Source of the DNA: Hyaloperonospora brassicae
Taxonomy: Eukaryota; Oomycota; Peronosporomycetes; Peronosporales; Peronosporaceae
Length of the DNA: 64,000 nucleotides
Reading direction: 5' to 3'
Assembly: GCA_947650285.1 (NCBI GenBank)
Contig: CANTFL010000553.1
Location: 124,001-188,000 of the forward strand
The translations under genes and the position numbers were made by a program. Positions 32,828-44,010 of this stretch are shown here, one piece after another. Numbering within the stretch: position 1 is the stretch's first letter; each line of letters starts with the position of its first letter. Below the pieces are notes generated by a model. That model ran no database searches and was not told where the DNA came from. It saw nothing but the letters and a program-made list of their open reading frames with translations.

Positions 32828-33147
32828 GGTGCGATGCAGGGGCGTGCGTGAAAATGACAGTAGAATGCCAAAAGTGACGATAGCGACGACAGCAAACATT
32901 CCGACGAAGAAGGGAGACACGCACATTGGTCAGAAAAGACACGAGCCTCGTGACAATCATGACCATGATTATCATATTGATAAAAATGACTATTGAGAGG
33001 AAAGCTATCACTATCTAGAGTCTAGACACGACTATTGGGGATAATACGCGAAATTCAATGACTCGTCGGAGCCTGACGATTCCTATCCTCGTTCGGATTA
33101 TTCCCCGTCCCGACCTGCCCACTTTTGTGTAATAATCGCGTCAACCC
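32828..33147. promoter_or_regulatory. Divergent intergenic region between DDX41 and TRAPPC9
   Basis: 320 bp separate the two start codons and must hold the promoters of both. An AT-rich stretch (32950-33015) with repeated ATGA/TCAT words lies near the middle. No known oomycete promoter element can be named with confidence. Confidence 0.5.
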
Positions 33148-36100
33148 ATGACCCGCGTCCGCGCGTGGACGCGCCCGGCCGAGTTCCTCGTATACGTCGT
33201 GCCCGTGGGCGACGACGTGCCGCCGCCGGAGCTGGCGTCGTACATGCGTCTCTTACAGAGGCATTGCGTGCTCCCGCTGCGCAGCCTCACGCGCCCCGGG
33301 GGCTACGCCGCCGAGCTCTCGCCGTTCCGCGGCTTGTCATGGACTGGCTCGGGGTCGCTGCGCTTTCGCTTCGTGTCAGTCGCGGCGGAACGCATTGACA
33401 TGTGCAATGGAGAGGACGTGCACGCGAGTCACCGTGTCATGGGCGTGCTGGGGCTGTGCCACTGCCCGTCGCTGGCCCAAAGCACGGGGCTCCAGGCCGC
33501 GTACGTGCAGTTCCAAGCATCCGTGCGACGGTTTCCCGCGCTACTTGTGCACAAACTCTTTGCGTTCGAGCACACTTTCGAAGACCTGCGGGCCGTGCAA
33601 GAGTACGAACGGCTGGACGACCTCGTGATGTTCCCAATGGACCACGAACTGCAAGGCACGGGCGAGTCCACCGTGAGTCTGCACTTGCAGGTTGTGATGA
33701 ACACACTCGCGGTGCACATCGTCATGTCGCTCGAGAGCGCGATTCGATCGGTAACGTCGTCGTTGGCAGTGGCCAGCAACTTGACGTTGACGACAGATTT
33801 GGATTCAGCAGGCCGAGAAGATCTTGCTAGTGTTTTGTTGGACGTCCGCGTTGAGCCACAAGTGACACACGACGCTCAGTGTTCTCCACTGGTGCTGTCT
33901 AGAGATGAACGAAACGAGGGTGACTCGTTTCACGCAGTTTCGACTTCGGACACTCGCTTGTCGGGATCATTGTTTTCGTCTCCTTCCGCTCTATCACCGC
34001 TGGGCGCTGGCACGGCGGCGTTGAAGCCGACGCGCTATACTTCACGACGAAAGCGACAGGATGCTCGTAGAGAAAAGCTTTTGGGGGATTACAATGTCCT
34101 GGTGAGCTGCATCTCGGGTGCAATGCACCACTATGTAATAGCGATCGAGATGCTGCGCGAAGAAGAGCGGCACAGTGGTGGTTCTCCGGGAGATGCTTTG
34201 TGGCTTGCCGCTGCGCTGGAGGGATACGTATATTGCTTGTACACTGAATCACAGGACAAGTTCTCTGCTGAACTTGTGGAGAAAGCATCAGAGGCCGTTG
34301 CATTTTACGCAAACGCAGGCACGACTGAGCTTGAGAGTCTGTTTATTGAGAATCTTGGGTGGTACTACACAAGTGTGGCTATGTCAACCAGCATGTCAAT
34401 GACAGGGGAAGCAAAAATGCTCGAAAGTGTGTGGGTAAAGCGTTTGCTCTGGGACGTGTTGGAAAGAGGGATGTCATTGTTTCCAGACTTGCAGTCCCAG
34501 CGCCAAGTCGAGTTTTTAATACAAACGAGTCGCATGCTGGAGACAGCGGGCCATCATCGACGTGTCGCGCTCTTTCTCCACGAAGCTGCATCTCTTTTGC
34601 TAGCCCGCAACGCAGACGCGCAATCGCTTTCACCTACCAGCGCGACAAAAAGACCGCAGTGGCGTAGAGACTTAGAGGCTGCTCTCGTTTTGGAACGAAT
34701 GGCAGCGGAGCAGTTGGGCGTTCAGGATTTGGGTATCCGAAAAGGCGAGTTTCTGCCATGGGAATTCACGTCACAGTATCGGAAGAAGTGGAAGAAAAGC
34801 ATGTCTGCAACAGATGGATCGACGAATATTCCAGACAACGCATGGCTGGTCATTCGTTTCCACGTGCTTCGGCAACTCTTGACCATCGCAAAGATGTTGG
34901 GCAACGCACTTCTTGTCGGAACATATTGCCTCCAGCTGTTAGAAATGCTAGTGTGGTGCGATTCTATCGCTCTACCGCCAAATGTAGACTCCGGGTCATC
35001 ACCAGGTGCAAGTGAAACACCCGCGTCCTGTGCAGTGTTGCTCGTTGACGCTGTCCAGCAACCCGCTGCTTCGCTTCGTAATCGACGTCAAGTCGTGGAA
35101 CGGGTTACAGCTGACCTTCACTCCAAAAGCGGCCTTTTAGCTTTTCCACCTCCAGATATCGACTGCAGGATCAAACGCGACTTCTTGCGATCCCCCTCTA
35201 CAACCTTATCGAATGCAGCGGCGTCTATATCGCTGACGCTGTCCAACACACCGCGACTTTTGACAGCACCACGACTGCAGTTTTCAGCCGCTGTGAATGC
35301 AATGTCTACGAGAGCATCTCCAAGTTTTATGCCATTTTCTCACGCGTATCATCAGCACAATGGAGCTATGCCAGACCGTTCGGATGATGCAGAATATTGC
35401 TCGCTGACTGCAACGGGTTCGGGTCAGATGGGACTTGGCGACGTCAGTGAGGACGGCGAGGGTCGATCTAAAGGTTTTCGACCACCATGTGCTACTGATG
35501 GTGAGCCGGATGACAAACGTTTACGTGATGCACTGACCGAGCCTACCTCTGCGTGGGATCTGCGGTCAAAGTCTCATATTGTCAAAATGCAACAGAAACT
35601 GCTAAACATGCTTGAGTCTGATTTCGCCGTGCTGCGAACTGGTGAACAGATGCGGCTGCCCACTTTCTTGCAAGTAGACAGGATGAAGTTGTGCGCGAGC
35701 TATAATGTGCATGACCCTTTTCTTTCTCGAGCGACTGCCCTTCGAATATTTGGAATGCAGTCTGCACCTAGCCAGCAAGCCGTAAAGCCAGATTTTATCT
35801 ACTCACCATTTGAGAAGCAAAAGGTGCGAGGGTCAGATCAGCGCGAATGCAGCAGTGAAAACGACGCCGGTAGTGCCATGTTGGATATATGTGAAACGGG
35901 GTTTTCGGTCAACGATCGGATCGAGCTGCGATTGACCGTTTCCAATCCAACGGGTGTTCATGTCAAGCTCCAGGAAATCAGAGCTTGGGTTGCGTCTGTG
36001 AGAAAAACTGACGAAGCTGCTGAAGAGGACGGCACCACAAACATAACTACAGATGATGGTAGTTTTGAGTGCTGCGCTTGTCCGTTCACGCTGGGACCGT

Positions 36101-37866
36101 ATGAAAAGCACAAATCTGTTGTGCTGGGAATTCAGCCGTCGAGCGCGGGCATCTTTCACGTTCGCGGTTGCTTCATTAAGGCGTTGAATGTCACGACGTC
36201 ATTTGAGCTCGAAACTCCCGTCCGTGTCCGAGTTGTGGGCGAGTTACCTATGGTATCGCTTTCTCTTGATGGACATGGCTCGATGACGCTGGCGAACGAT
36301 GGAGAGACCGCATCATTGAAAAAACTGGCTGCAGCCAAGATGCGGCTTGCAATGTTTTTGTCCGAAACAAGGCAATGCATGATCCGTATACACAGCACTG
36401 GGAATCGCCAGATTACAAACTGCAGGCTAGCATTTACCGTTCAGCATCGACATGCAGCCACAACAACACGTGTGGTTTTCAACAACTTGCCAGCGAAAGG
36501 CGATTGTGTGCATCAAGTCCCATATGCGTCAGATAGAATCACCAGTGAAACGAAAGTTGCAGAGCTTGATGATGGAGAGGTAAGGACGCAAGCTGTATCG
36601 TTGAGGTGCGGGAAAGTAGTATTGCCCCCACTTCCGCTTGCAAGAGGCGATTGTGTGAGCGTTCCCTTTCAGTTGTCGTTGCGTCGAGTTCATACTCACG
36701 GCGAGTCAGTGGAGGATTGTGTACGGATCGAATGGAGCTTTGTCTATGCTGACGAGGCATGCCTCGGTGCGTCCGATGACGAACACATCGCAGAGGCTGT
36801 CTTTTATCGAGAAAGCAAACTAGCGTTCGAAATCATGCCTCTTCCGTCTCTGACGCTTCAGTCTGTGACGTTGCTCTCGTGCTGCGTGGAGCAGTTTCCG
36901 AGCAGCTGCCGATCGTTCAGAGACAATGTAGACACAGGAGCTGCTGTGAAATGTTTACCAGGAATGGCGACATCAGACCATTTGTATTGCATGGCCATCG
37001 TGCACGTCGTCAATCAGACGGAAACAACATTTCGATTGCGATTGCGGTGCGCTATTAACGGCAGTGATGACATCACTTGCGAGGCAAAGATTGTTCGCCA
37101 GTGCTCTCGTCAGCTCGCAATCGAAGTTCCCCGGCTGCAGTCTTCACCCTTGTGTGAAAAGCCATTCAACTTGGCCGGGATGCTGAACGATCTGCTGGAA
37201 ATAGAGTGGGAAACATGTTCTGGCATCCGAGGACGACTGCTCTGTGAGGACCACCTCGTGGGACCGGCTACTGAGCACGGTCGACTCGAGCTTTTTTTAC
37301 CGCCCATCAGTTTCCAGATTCAGTCCCCGGACAACGGCTTCGTGGTGGCCAGCACCGAAAACGAAGGTGGAGGAAGGAGTGTACCGAAGGACAAAGACGA
37401 AAGTGGCACCTCGCTCAACCCGTCGTGTTTTTTTCAGGTGCCGAATTTACGAAGTCAGCTGCGGACATTACAAACGGGGCTGTTCACGTATGTTCCAATA
37501 GTTATTTCACTTCAGAGGACAGGCGAGATCGACGGCCAAGAGCAGGCAGCACTTTGTGTGGAGGTGGAGGTGGTGATAACAGAAGAAGTAGATAAGGCTG
37601 TTCGCGAGATGAGCGACCACGTGATGGCTGTGGGACAACTAAAATCGCTCGTCCGATGGGACAGCGGGATCGATAGACGTCCAAGACTGTGCGAGATCCA
37701 GTGTATGTTCTTGTCGGAAGGCAATTTTCGCGTTGCTGTCTGTGGTCGGGTCGCTGGCCTCGACAAGAAGCAGGCCGGTGGTGAGACTTGGTGCCACCAA
37801 CCTTTATATATATGCGTTCGATCGGAAAACGATATCGTCGCGGAAACAACTGCGCGAACTATTTAA
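33148..37866 (+). CDS. TRAPP II subunit TRAPPC9/Trs120, 1572 aa
   Basis: One uninterrupted exon of 4.7 kb. The N-terminus FLVYVVPVGDDVPP resembles the Trs120 start (V.VVP.G.I...F..Y). The middle carries the block KLLGDYNVLVSCISGAMHHY, LWLAAALEGYVYCL and, further on, repeats of helical TPR-like character (LVEKASEAVAFYANAG). The C-terminal half is built of beta-sandwich (Ig-like) stretches such as IELRLTVSNPTGVHVKLQEI, TLGPYEKHKSVVLGIQPSSA and GIFHVRGC. Length and order match TRAPPC9 (human) and Trs120 (yeast), part of TRAPP II, the exchange factor for Rab11/Ypt31 at the late Golgi. Residues about 600-800 are Ser-rich, low-complexity and poorly conserved. Recognition is by pattern, not alignment. 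Confidence 0.8.
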   Translation: MTRVRAWTRPAEFLVYVVPVGDDVPPPELASYMRLLQRHCVLPLRSLTRPGGYAAELSPFRGLSWTGSGSLRFRFVSVAAERIDMCNGEDVHASHRVMGVLGLCHCPSLAQSTGLQAAYVQFQASVRRFPALLVHKLFAFEHTFEDLRAVQEYERLDDLVMFPMDHELQGTGESTVSLHLQVVMNTLAVHIVMSLESAIRSVTSSLAVASNLTLTTDLDSAGREDLASVLLDVRVEPQVTHDAQCSPLVLSRDERNEGDSFHAVSTSDTRLSGSLFSSPSALSPLGAGTAALKPTRYTSRRKRQDARREKLLGDYNVLVSCISGAMHHYVIAIEMLREEERHSGGSPGDALWLAAALEGYVYCLYTESQDKFSAELVEKASEAVAFYANAGTTELESLFIENLGWYYTSVAMSTSMSMTGEAKMLESVWVKRLLWDVLERGMSLFPDLQSQRQVEFLIQTSRMLETAGHHRRVALFLHEAASLLLARNADAQSLSPTSATKRPQWRRDLEAALVLERMAAEQLGVQDLGIRKGEFLPWEFTSQYRKKWKKSMSATDGSTNIPDNAWLVIRFHVLRQLLTIAKMLGNALLVGTYCLQLLEMLVWCDSIALPPNVDSGSSPGASETPASCAVLLVDAVQQPAASLRNRRQVVERVTADLHSKSGLLAFPPPDIDCRIKRDFLRSPSTTLSNAAASISLTLSNTPRLLTAPRLQFSAAVNAMSTRASPSFMPFSHAYHQHNGAMPDRSDDAEYCSLTATGSGQMGLGDVSEDGEGRSKGFRPPCATDGEPDDKRLRDALTEPTSAWDLRSKSHIVKMQQKLLNMLESDFAVLRTGEQMRLPTFLQVDRMKLCASYNVHDPFLSRATALRIFGMQSAPSQQAVKPDFIYSPFEKQKVRGSDQRECSSENDAGSAMLDICETGFSVNDRIELRLTVSNPTGVHVKLQEIRAWVASVRKTDEAAEEDGTTNITTDDGSFECCACPFTLGPYEKHKSVVLGIQPSSAGIFHVRGCFIKALNVTTSFELETPVRVRVVGELPMVSLSLDGHGSMTLANDGETASLKKLAAAKMRLAMFLSETRQCMIRIHSTGNRQITNCRLAFTVQHRHAATTTRVVFNNLPAKGDCVHQVPYASDRITSETKVAELDDGEVRTQAVSLRCGKVVLPPLPLARGDCVSVPFQLSLRRVHTHGESVEDCVRIEWSFVYADEACLGASDDEHIAEAVFYRESKLAFEIMPLPSLTLQSVTLLSCCVEQFPSSCRSFRDNVDTGAAVKCLPGMATSDHLYCMAIVHVVNQTETTFRLRLRCAINGSDDITCEAKIVRQCSRQLAIEVPRLQSSPLCEKPFNLAGMLNDLLEIEWETCSGIRGRLLCEDHLVGPATEHGRLELFLPPISFQIQSPDNGFVVASTENEGGGRSVPKDKDESGTSLNPSCFFQVPNLRSQLRTLQTGLFTYVPIVISLQRTGEIDGQEQAALCVEVEVVITEEVDKAVREMSDHVMAVGQLKSLVRWDSGIDRRPRLCEIQCMFLSEGNFRVAVCGRVAGLDKKQAGGETWCHQPLYICVRSENDIVAETTARTI

Positions 37867-39463
37867 GCTGGCAACTCGAGTGTCATGAACCGGTATCGTG
37901 TTTGTGCTTATTCAATGACCAGGACTTGTGTTGCCAAGTTTTTTTGGGCCGCCTTCGTCTTCCTGTCTGAGGGAGGTCAACATTCACGCGAGCAACATTG
38001 ATCGAGCTTCGTGGTTGGTATTTATAAAATCCTGCGTCAGCGCAGGTAGAAAGTCTTGTTCGGTAGTACATGACGATGCTACTATGAGCAAGTACATGCA
38101 AACGTGTACTCCGATGGGACGCGCTCAAGCCAAAATGACGCAACTCGAAGAAGAGCAGCCAAATGCCAACAAAGTCGTACCTCCTACGAAAAGAGGTCAG
38201 ACGCGTCTTGTATCGAGCTTGTTCGTTTTGGATATGCCAACATTGCAGGCTGAAGTCTGACTGAGGGCACAAGTAGACTATGCAGGTGATCGATAGGTCG
38301 TTTTCAGCCACCATGAGCGCTGTTCGCTCGAATCAAAACGCACAAGCTGCAGAAGACAGTATGTCGCAGTCTTGCACAGAACGTCAAGATACGATGACGT
38401 GCCCGATCAATGCACAGTGCTCGCTTCGACTTATCGTGGGCCATGTCAAATACATGTTTCTAGTCTGACGAGCTACTGTTGCAACTCAAATGACGGACGG
38501 CGTACAGTCCTTTGGCGTCAAATAATCAGACGTGATACCGGTCCATGACATTACTTTCCGTCTCCGCGTCAGTGATAACGGCACAACATCAGCAGCAACA
38601 TCACGACGTGACTCATCGCACACTTCATGTACGTTGAAGTCAACTGTCCGTCAAGTGCGAAGTATCACGCCATCGTGAATGAGCGGCAGTCGATGATGTC
38701 GGTCCAACAGTGTCACACGCATGTCTCTCGTTGCAAGCTGGGCTACTTGTGGTCCTGTATGGACTGTCATTGTCTTTTTCGCAAGCACAGAGGTGATAGC
38801 ACAATGTGACTTACTCACTGAAAAAGTCGATCAATAGATGTCGACGTTCCATCGCTACAGACTCTGAAGACTCATGAGGTACAGCTGCATCTCTAGAATA
38901 GTAACGCTTGTTCCATTACAAGCGATCTAGCCAACCTCGATACCGCTCACAGCGCGAGCCAACGTGGAGATTCGGTAGAAGCAAAATCCTTCGTTTGCGT
39001 CCGAGTAGTTGATTCGTTTTGCATATCCACGTGTCGATGCTGCATGCGATGTGCATATGTAAGGTGGACAGCTCGTGTGCAGCCATTTTGTGACATGCGG
39101 ACGGCACACGACAACAAACGTGGAGAGCTGCAGCACAATTAGTGCGTGAGTTGATAGAATCCTTCTCGCCAGATAGTCATGAGCGTGCACTTTGATGCAG
39201 AATGTTCCCGTGCTCGACGCAACTATCGTGTTTATACAGGTCCAGGCTATAACGCACTTGGCGAAACTGATCAAATAGCAGGCGCACACGGAGCTTCTTG
39301 CAGCGACATCTTTCGCTCAATGCACGATATCCGATTCGACTCATCTCTCACGAAATGCCTGTGGCGACACTTCCTTTTTCATCCACTTCATCTGGTGCAG
39401 TGGCCAAATCTATGCGCAGCACCAGTCATCCATCCAGAGCCACTCGCCACACACCGTCAGTCT
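37867..39463. other. Intergenic region, nothing recognised
   Basis: About 1.6 kb between two convergent genes. Frames of up to about 140 codons occur on both strands (37883-38314 minus, 38927-39289 minus) but show no domain, no repeat and no ATG context worth a call. Confidence 0.5.
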
Positions 39464-40118
39464 TCACAACCCTCGCTCTTTCTCACACCAAGCAGCACAG
39501 GGACACGACTGCCCTTTCTTCCTTACCCTCATCACCACTCGTCCTTGCACGAGTGCACACGGCACTGGACCGTAGTACCGCGAGTCGTGCGAGTCGCGTT
39601 TATTGTCCCCTTCGAGCCAGACGTGACCCTTGGGAATCTGCAAAGGTACATCAGAAGATAACAGACCAAAGCAAAGCAAAACAAAAGGGGCACGTCACAC
39701 AACACTTTCTTCATCGACAGCTGCAACTACGTCCTCAAAAGAAGACTCGCAGCAACAAAACTCGTCTTCTTCTTCTTCTTCTGCTATGGTTCGTCCAGAC
39801 CTTGTGGAACTCCACCTCGCTCGACGTCGATCGGGGCCGCACGCACACAGTGTCTCCTTCCTGCGCAATGATCCGCTTGCACACTGTCTGGCGCGGATTG
39901 GACACGGACTTGGCAATCACGACGTCCCCTGGCTCGAGTGTCCAGAGTCGTGGCGTCAACTTGTCCAGCAACACAATGTCGCCGTCTCGATTGAGCGTGG
40001 GTAACATGGACGGGCCGACGCACTTGATCGGGTCAGCTACTTGCAGGAGACAGAACGCGACGCCGCCAAAGCGCGCGAAGCACGAGAGCACGAGACGCAG
40101 TTCCTGGGCCACTGTCAT
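39464..40118 (-). CDS. Mitochondrial inner membrane peptidase subunit 1 (IMP1/IMMP1L), 163 aa
   Basis: Two exons: 40118-39801 and 39637-39464, in phase, with a 163-bp intron whose donor is GTCTGG and whose interior holds a CTT/GAA microsatellite (about 39768-39785). The signal-peptidase I fold is clear: [20 protein letters not shown] with the catalytic Ser37, [11 protein letters not shown], then [14 protein letters not shown] with the general base Lys81, and in exon 2 [20 protein letters not shown] followed by [19 protein letters not shown] hydrophobic N-terminal stretch (residues 9-28) would anchor it. IMP1 trims intermembrane-space sorting signals from imported proteins. The C-terminal tail is Cys-rich and unlike other members. 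The length matches the human protein (166 aa) closely. Confidence 0.92.
39764..39786. repeat. CTT microsatellite in IMP1 intron
   Basis: About six CTT/TTC units inside the intron of the IMP1 gene. Read through on the minus strand, it would give a run of arginines, consistent with intronic sequence. Confidence 0.8.
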
Positions 40119-40526
40119 CGAAGATCGATAGACAGGCGACTGACTGACGGCAAGCGGATGTGCACTTGACTGGACGAACGCACGCGAGGGACAAAAGCAG
40201 AAGGAAGAAGTAGAAGCTTAACAAAACACGGTACGCTTTTTACGTGTTGATGTGCTCATCAGTGTGGTTAGTCGATTGTTTTCAAAATACGCGATGATGA
40301 GAATAAGAATGTAGGATGTAGGACGAGGAGGAGGATGTGTTGTTGTTAGGACAAGAGTATATTGTTGACGATAGAGGGGTTGAGGTCAGGCCTGATAACA
40401 TTGTCGAAAATCTAAAATAGGGTCGGACATCATCAACTAAGATTTTTCTGGTCCATAAACTAAGACCTTTACAAATTACCGTAAAACTACGCAAGATCGT
40501 GTTTTTGCGCAGCCAAAGCGATCCCA

Positions 40527-42720
40527 TGGCGCCCAAGACGACGCCGTTCCAGGAGAAGCATGCGCTGGAGTTCGGACTCGAGCTCATCAAGATGGGAAAG
40601 GGCGGCGTGCAAACTGTGCGATGCCTGTTCTGCATCTATAACAGGCGTGACAAGGTTGAGGTTGGAAGCTCAACTGATCGCAAGCGAAAGTCGCGCGTTG
40701 ACATCAAATACTACACGAAAGCGTTCGCGCCGTCACAATACGATGCAGCATGGCAAGACCAATGCAGAGTACAGCGAGCTGTGTAACGCAGAGAAGCGCG
40801 AATACATTACTGGGAAGACGAAGATCGTGAACACGTTGCATCATTACCTCGACGTTGAAGACGACACTATGGAATTCAATGTTTCGCCGCCAATCGTCGA
40901 TACCATCATCGGCAACATGTTCTTAAGGAACGACGGAATGCTGGACAATGCCGAAGACGACGATAAAGACGACCTCGTAGCGTCTGACGCAGCAAAGGCA
41001 GTAGCCAAGAAAATCGCGAAGAAGTCCAGCGAAAAGGCGCATGCGATGAAGCTGTAAATTAAGGACTCGTAGACTGAGAAATACGTCATCACTATCAAGA
41101 ATGTGGTGCGTTACGAAGTCGCATTGGGCCATGTGAGAAGCGGCATAACATTCGGGCAGGCGGCTATAGAAATCGAACATGCCAAGCGACGTACGCAAAC
41201 GCCGAAGCTCGCAGGCATTAAAAGTTTGATGGCGGCCACTTCATTCGTGCCCTTGTCGCGTCAAACTTGCAACGAATTGCGGACTTCATGGGTGACGCTT
41301 CCGTCTGAAAAATTTCGCTCGCGTGTGACGGCAGTACGCATCGCGGCCATTCGTTATTTGACATGCGTATGCGATTCTATTACCGCGGCGTCCTGGTTAA
41401 CTTGCACATCGTCGCCATTCCAATGTTCGACAAGCATACATCGCAAATCATATTTGCATCTGCAAGTTACGGACGCGCTGTACGGATCGTGGCGTTGCAA
41501 ATTGATTTGCGTCGCTTCGGACGGCGAGAACGCAATGACTGGCCGCTATGCCGGCTTGACGCCTCAATTGTGCGCTACAGCTGAGCATTCTGTCCTTCGC
41601 ATTTGGTGCGCGCCTCATCAAATTAGTATGGAAATAAAGTACTAGTCCGCCAATGTGCTCCAAGGCGGACGGGTCGCCAAAGCGCACGCGTTCAGCGTTT
41701 TTCTGCGTGCTCAAAACAGCTAAAAACCGAGATTAATGCCATTTGCCCGACGCTGAGTACTCGCTGGGTCGGGTATGGCATCGTGATGAGATTTTTCATC
41801 ACATACCGGCGAAGACTGGTCAACTACACTGCTGATCATCAGAAGTTCGTCCCGCCGTCGCCATTCTGGTGGATCATGACGTACGCTGCGTCTACTGCCA
41901 ATAGCAGTGTCAACAAGACAATTGTAGTAATGCAGAACAAGGCGCTTCTGATAGCGCAGAAGGACGAGAACATTGTCAAATCAATCTAACTGGATCGCTT
42001 GTCGCTATGTTCAGCATCGACTCGACCGATGTGCCAAGGACGGCTATTTTGTTTTGACGGTGGCATGAGTATCGCCTATGCTACATTCTCGCTCTTATCG
42101 GAAACCAGGGATAGTAGCCAACGCAGCTATTGGCGGCGCTGAGCGACGACGAAAAGCTAGACGACGAAAAGCTAGACGTCGTACGCTAGGTCGCTACATA
42201 CGCGATGAACCTATTGATCGGACTGAAGAGCGTGCAAGCAGAGCGCGACGCCGACAATCTGCCCCGCGCGCAAGATACACCGCCAGTCTTGCCTGCACAG
42301 CCCTTCAAGCTGTCGTCACGAATGTTTGTCAAATACGTTCTGGCGCCGAACCGTGATCAGCTTTCGAAATCATGGACGGAGGAGTAGATTGACGATGTCG
42401 AGTCGGACCACAGGCTACTTCGCATAACGTACGACGAAGACGAAGAGTTGCGCGCCGTCATTGACAAGCACGACGCGAACACGTTTTTTGGCGAGGCATG
42501 GGGCATCTTGCAGGGCGGTCGGTTCGATTGTTTGCGTGCGTTCTGCAGCAAACGGGCGACTGCGTTTGCAAACACGTCGTCAGTCGAATCCGATTTTTCC
42601 ATTTTAAAGTGTAAATGGATTCAAAACGCACGTGCTTAATGCACCTCGCACTGGAAGGCATCTTCCAGACAAGCAGCAGGATGTTCTCGACACGTTGACA
42701 AGCCGCATGGCGCATTCATA
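40527..42720 (+). mobile_element. Decayed hAT-like DNA transposon
   Basis: A broken transposase spreads over at least five pieces. 40527-40740 reads MAPKTTPFQEKHALEFGLEL and QTVRCLFCIYNRR, a CxxC-type N-terminal finger; a frameshift near 40740 leads to a second frame ending at 41057. At 41500-41640 the frame reads KLICVASDGENAMTGRYAGL and VLRIWCAPHQI, the catalytic-core style of hAT transposases (DG.N...G, W..H). 41795-41900 reads FITYRRRLVNYTADH and 42440-42600 reads AVIDKHDANTFFGEAWGILQ and AFANTSSVESDFSILK, the hAT dimerisation region ending (S.ESDFS). Stops and frameshifts make it inactive. No terminal inverted repeats could be identified by eye. I recall such elements as common in oomycetes. 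Confidence 0.7.
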
Positions 42721-43689
42721 AACCACGTTATGGAAATCCCTAATCTAGTGAGAATACCTTCCATAAATTAGCTTAGTTTATTTTAATTTTGGAAAACAAC
42801 ATCTTTACTAGGCCTGGTTGAGGTTCTCTAAGCAGCTATGTAACGATGGACGTGCTGTAGACACATGGTCCTTCCGTCCATCTATCAAATTTCGCATCCT
42901 CACAGATCTTTGGAATTAACTAGAGCTCGAAATAATATATTAATTAATTATATGTAAATCAAACATACTAAATATCATAACATTCGTAAGAAATATGATC
43001 TATTCGAGACGTATGCTAGAAAAAGCTTAATATCACTTATAATACAAAAATACATAACCATCAATTTTTTCAAATCCATGTTTTAGTTCTGTCTTTCAAA
43101 TTCATGTTCGAAAACATAGATAGGTAAAATAAAAATCATAAATAATAAAATTTAACCCAACAGTTATCTACCTCTTATAATAACACTTTTTATGATGATG
43201 ACACAAACAATGATATTGGTACCAGTGCCCTTTGAACATTTGACGAACGTGTTTGAATATTGTCTAGCGTCCTTTTCACTCTATTTGTTTTGTTTACTTT
43301 GAAACATCCGACCGCACTATTCGTCGTAAATGTCAGCTTGCACTGTTTTAGTATAAGCCTGGTGCTCCGTTGCAACTGAAGCGAATAAGAAAAAATTGTT
43401 GCAACCTTATACAAAGACGACGGGTGCTATTCCACCTTTAACAAGTGTTTGATGATATACATAAGTAGCTTTTGACTTGTAGACGCCGATACGTGCTTGT
43501 CCAGTACCTCTAGTTCATTCTGAAGCGCGAGAAGCGCTGGTGTATGTATCTGGTATATGTCGGATTAGATATCTGAAGCTTAAATTTACCTTTATGACAC
43601 ATGCGCGACGGCAACATCGGACGCAACAGAAAATGTAATAAAGCGGCTATGAAAATTCGCGATAGGGGAACTGATCGCGTTCCAGTTCT
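42721..43689. other. AT-rich intergenic region
   Basis: Clearly more AT-rich than the gene island, with no gene recognised. Short minus frames at 43190-43414 and 43510-43728 lack any known feature. Confidence 0.5.
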
Positions 43690-44010
43690 ATCCAAGTCAG
43701 TTAAAGGTTGGCAGCACCGGTTCCACAACTGGTCGGATCACGTCCATTGGACGGTCAGACAAAATTGGATATAAGATTGGACAGGATGGGACCTGTGATA
43801 CCGGGTTGAAGTATGACGGACGAAGGGTACGAGTCCTGAAGATGAGGTTATTGGCATGGGGAATATTAAGCTGGCGATCAGTCGATCAAGAAGGGACCGC
43901 GATTCGCAAGGCGATCGCGATCAAGGAGGCGATTGAGACCGCAATCGGCGACTGGCATGTGATCAAGATCAGGTTAGTGTGGACCACAGCGAGCGATCAC
44001 GATAAAAAAG
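43690..44010 (+). mobile_element. Fragment of an LTR element, gag-start region (copy B, plus)
   Basis: It matches, in the opposite orientation, the fragment at 6260-6625. The best frame (43806-44027) reads KYDGRRVRVLKMRLLAWGIL, then RSVDQEGTAIRKAIAIKEAI, resembling the N-terminal part of copia-type gag (FDG..Y..WK.RM). The frame ends shortly before the tandem array starts at about 44085. It is again dense in GATC/CGATCG words. Confidence 0.5.

Noticed and set aside
32828..32926. A 33-residue hydrophobic N-terminal extension of DDX41
   Set aside because: It would put a membrane-like segment on a nuclear helicase. The family start MTLETDAQLYVPLK at 32827 is a much better match.
38927..39289. 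A 120-residue minus-strand Cys-rich frame as a secreted small protein
   Set aside because: It begins with a hydrophobic stretch but lacks a convincing cleavage site and has two overlapping frames of similar length. There is no RxLR or other effector motif, so chance is the simpler reading.
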